DNA of 63,723 nt from Synechococcus sp. CS-1331 (GTDB lineage: Bacteria; Cyanobacteriota; Cyanobacteriia; PCC-6307; Cyanobiaceae), in assembly GCA_025127975.1 (NCBI GenBank), contig JAHLYQ010000007.1, forward strand, positions 1 through 63,723, given 5' to 3'. Position 1 is the stretch's first letter; each line of letters opens with the position of its first letter. Positions 62,499 through 63,723 of the stretch are shown piece by piece. Under the pieces are notes generated by a model that searched no databases, was not told the origin of the DNA, and saw only the letters and a program-made list of their open reading frames with translations. The position numbers and the translations under genes are program-made.

Positions 62499-62768
62499 CT
62501 ATTCGTAGTGTGTCCACATCCGTAACACCTTCACCACGAGCAAGTCCTCCAGCGCTTGATATACCAACCGGTGTTGGATGTTGATGCGCCTGGAGCAGTA
62601 TCCGCGGAGATCTCCCACCAGGGCTTCGTAGGGCGGTGGTTGTTGGTAGGGATCAGCAGCCAACAGATCAAGCAGTGCCTGGGCCTTCTGCTTTAAAGCA
62701 GGCGACGCGGAGGCAAGTTTGCGGGCATCCTTCTGAGCCTGTTTGGTGAATAAAATGGTCCAGCTCAC
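62499..62768 (-). CDS. yoeB: YoeB-type mRNA interferase toxin
   Basis: The 89-residue product has the YoeB/Txe form: MSWTILFTKQAQKDARKLAS, ALLDLLAADPYQQPPPYEAL, CSRRINIQHRLVYQ and the catalytic C-terminus VLRMWTHYE (His-Tyr). YoeB cuts mRNA at the ribosome A site and is neutralised by YefM. The ATG overlaps the antitoxin stop by 4 bases. It lies between direct repeats and is antisense to the mutS2 run. Confidence 0.93.
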   Translation of the reverse strand: MSWTILFTKQAQKDARKLASASPALKQKAQALLDLLAADPYQQPPPYEALVGDLRGYCSRRINIQHRLVYQALEDLLVVKVLRMWTHYE

Positions 62769-63007
62769 CAGCCTGGTTCGCTGCTCAGTTCTGAGGCTTC
62801 GGTGGCCATTCCCTCCAGGATCGACTCGCGCATCCCGGGGATGGCCAACAGATGGAGAGTTTCCTCAATCGAGCGCCAGTCGGCCTCGGAAATCAGGACC
62901 GCGTTCCCCCTCTTGCCGTGGATCTGCACCGGTTGATGGGATTGCCCCACCTCATCAATCAAGGCGTAGAGGCGCCTGCGAGCTTCCGTGGCCGACACAA
63001 TGGTCAC
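62765..63007 (-). CDS. yefM: YefM/Phd-type antitoxin
   Basis: The frame extends further upstream, but GTG 63007 gives the classical start VTIVSATEARRRLYALIDEV of YefM/Phd proteins. The rest (QPVQIHGKRGNAVLISEADW then RSIEETLHLLAIPGMRESIL) matches well, with the C-terminal toxin-binding tail ELSSEPGW. The N-terminal half binds the operator. Its 80 residues are normal. It is directly upstream of yoeB. Confidence 0.9.
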   Translation of the reverse strand: MTIVSATEARRRLYALIDEVGQSHQPVQIHGKRGNAVLISEADWRSIEETLHLLAIPGMRESILEGMATEASELSSEPGW

Positions 63008-63021
63008 AGGGACCTCGGAGA

Positions 63022-63039
63022 ACGTACGTAAAAGCGTAC
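63022..63039 (-). promoter_or_regulatory. GTACG / CGTAC inverted repeat upstream of yefM, candidate operator
   Basis: GTACG (63024-63028) and CGTAC (63035-63039) form a perfect inverted repeat with a 6-base spacer, and ACGTACGT (63022-63029) is itself palindromic. The sites lie 15-32 bases before the yefM GTG. YefM/YoeB is known to bind TGTACA-like palindromes near its start. The assignment here is inference. Confidence 0.5.
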
Positions 63040-63095
63040 CGCAATACTCGAGTCGATGCTGTGATCCTGGAGCTGCTGCCCTTAGCCTTGGGCCA

Positions 63096-63135
63096 CCCTT
63101 CGGTAGGGACATGACGCTCGCCCCAGCCAGTACCG
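63096..63135. repeat. 40-bp direct repeat, copy 2 (right of yefM)
   Basis: This is the second copy of the unit at 62458-62497 (37 of 40 identical). It includes the true start of the Uma2-family gene. Confidence 0.9.
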
Positions 63136-63723
63136 AGGCGCCGCTCTCCCCCAAGCCGCCCTGCACTGGCTCGCCCTGCCCTGGGCTTTTGATCCCGGAA
63201 CAACCGTGCGGCTCGCTTACCCTGCCGCTTCCGCTCAGCGGCAGCCTGAGGCTCACCCCAGAGCAGTTCGCCGAGCTGTGCCAGGCCAATCCTGAGTCCG
63301 TGCTTGAGCTGGCGGCTGATGGCTCCCTGATCCCGATGACTCCTACCGGAAGCGAAACAGGAGCCCGCAACGCCAACCTGCTCTTTCAGATTCAGGCCTG
63401 GACTCGTGCCGCCGGCGGCTGGAAGGTGTTCGACAGCTCCACCGGTTTTCGCCTGCCGGACAACTCTGTGCTCAGCCCTGATGTCTCGCTGGTCGAACTG
63501 GATCGCTGGCAGGCCCTCAGCGAGGCAGAGCGCCGTGGCTTCGCACCGCTCTGCCCCGATCTGGTGGTGGAACTGGCAAGTTCCAGCGACGACGGCCCGC
63601 GCGGGATCACGGCATTGCGCCAGAAGATGGCCGCCTACCAGCGCAACGGCGCCCGGCTGGGCTGGTTGCTGATCCCAGCAGAGCGGACCGCGGAAGTGTG
63701 GGGACCGCTGGCCGATGGCAAGC
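63111..63723 (+). CDS. Uma2-family (DUF820) restriction-fold nuclease, truncated by the window edge
   Basis: The ATG at 63111 (MTLAPASTEAPLSPKPPCTG) opens a frame that runs off the window after 204 codons. The family core is seen: LTPEQFAELCQANPESVLEL, the acidic SVLSPDVSLVELDRW, PDLVVELASSSDD and the conserved KMAAYQRNGARLGWLLIP. These proteins have a PD-(D/E)xK restriction-like fold and are abundant in cyanobacteria; their function is not settled. The first 25 bases recur at 62473-62497. The end of the protein is not in this window. Confidence 0.85.
   Translation, partial: MTLAPASTEAPLSPKPPCTGSPCPGLLIPEQPCGSLTLPLPLSGSLRLTPEQFAELCQANPESVLELAADGSLIPMTPTGSETGARNANLLFQIQAWTRAAGGWKVFDSSTGFRLPDNSVLSPDVSLVELDRWQALSEAERRGFAPLCPDLVVELASSSDDGPRGITALRQKMAAYQRNGARLGWLLIPAERTAEVWGPLADGK

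Overview
The window comes from a high-GC picocyanobacterium of the alpha-cyanobacterial (Cyanobium / Vulcanococcus / Synechococcus-like) lineage. The evidence is a phycobilisome rod-core linker (cpcG) with a CpcS-type bilin lyase, psbX, ycf66, a high-light-inducible protein, an Mg-type hemB, a ferredoxin-thioredoxin reductase catalytic chain next to sufBCDS/sufR, repeated HIP1 octamers (GCGATCGC), and a circularly permuted two-piece tmRNA whose tag is ANNIVRFSRQTAPVAA. Genes are densely packed. Many same-strand neighbours overlap by 1-10 bases, and several convergent pairs overlap by up to 28 bases.

Layout. 0-9 kb is an accessory stretch: a 5'-truncated RND pump gene, a remnant of a small membrane protein gene, an AEC permease, and toxin-antitoxin (TA) modules in every state of repair (fitAB with a broken toxin, vapBC with a single frameshift, two PIN-toxin remnants, one intact vapBC). 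Between these lie a cation/proton antiporter and a Coq4-family gene. 9-14 kb holds an APC permease, phosphoglucomutase, secreted small proteins and an FAD monooxygenase. 14-20 kb is a mostly minus-strand run: a phospholipase D-like lipoprotein, a DUF4912 protein, cpcG, cpcS, a conserved hypothetical gene and sufR. From a shared, palindrome-rich intergenic region the divergent ftrC-sufB-sufC-sufD-sufS cluster runs to 25.6 kb.

25.6-34.6 kb contains a methyltransferase, a DUF1543 protein, a nucleotidyltransferase with a truncated HEPN partner, mtnA followed by a class II aldolase (possible 5'-methylthioadenosine / 5'-deoxyadenosine salvage), a GltS-type symporter, an S9 peptidase, peptide deformylase, a DUF3747 protein and rpsU. 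34.6-50 kb carries comM, a HIT protein, an ABC exporter overlapping an hli gene, a psbX-ycf66-lipoprotein run, yggT, accC, tRNA-Leu(GAG), an LpxB-like glycosyltransferase, msrB, and smc followed by a PRC-barrel gene. 50-63.7 kb holds a frameshifted histidine phosphatase, an RlmL-like methyltransferase, ssrA, an SDR, a SemiSWEET plus DUF938 pair, a secreted thioredoxin-fold protein, dnaJ-hemB and mutS2. mutS2 is bracketed by two antisense TA modules (MntA/HepT and YefM/YoeB). A partial Uma2-family gene runs off the right edge.

The main biological themes are Fe-S cluster assembly under SufR control, light harvesting and photoprotection, and repeated gain and decay of TA modules that have left duplicated DNA. 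The least-explained signals are the duplicated blocks around vapBC, the 40-bp direct repeats around yoeB/yefM, the phased TGATG operator, the suf intergenic palindromes, and a Gly-rich insertion in the SMC hinge. Gene functions are recognised from protein sequence by eye; no database search was run.
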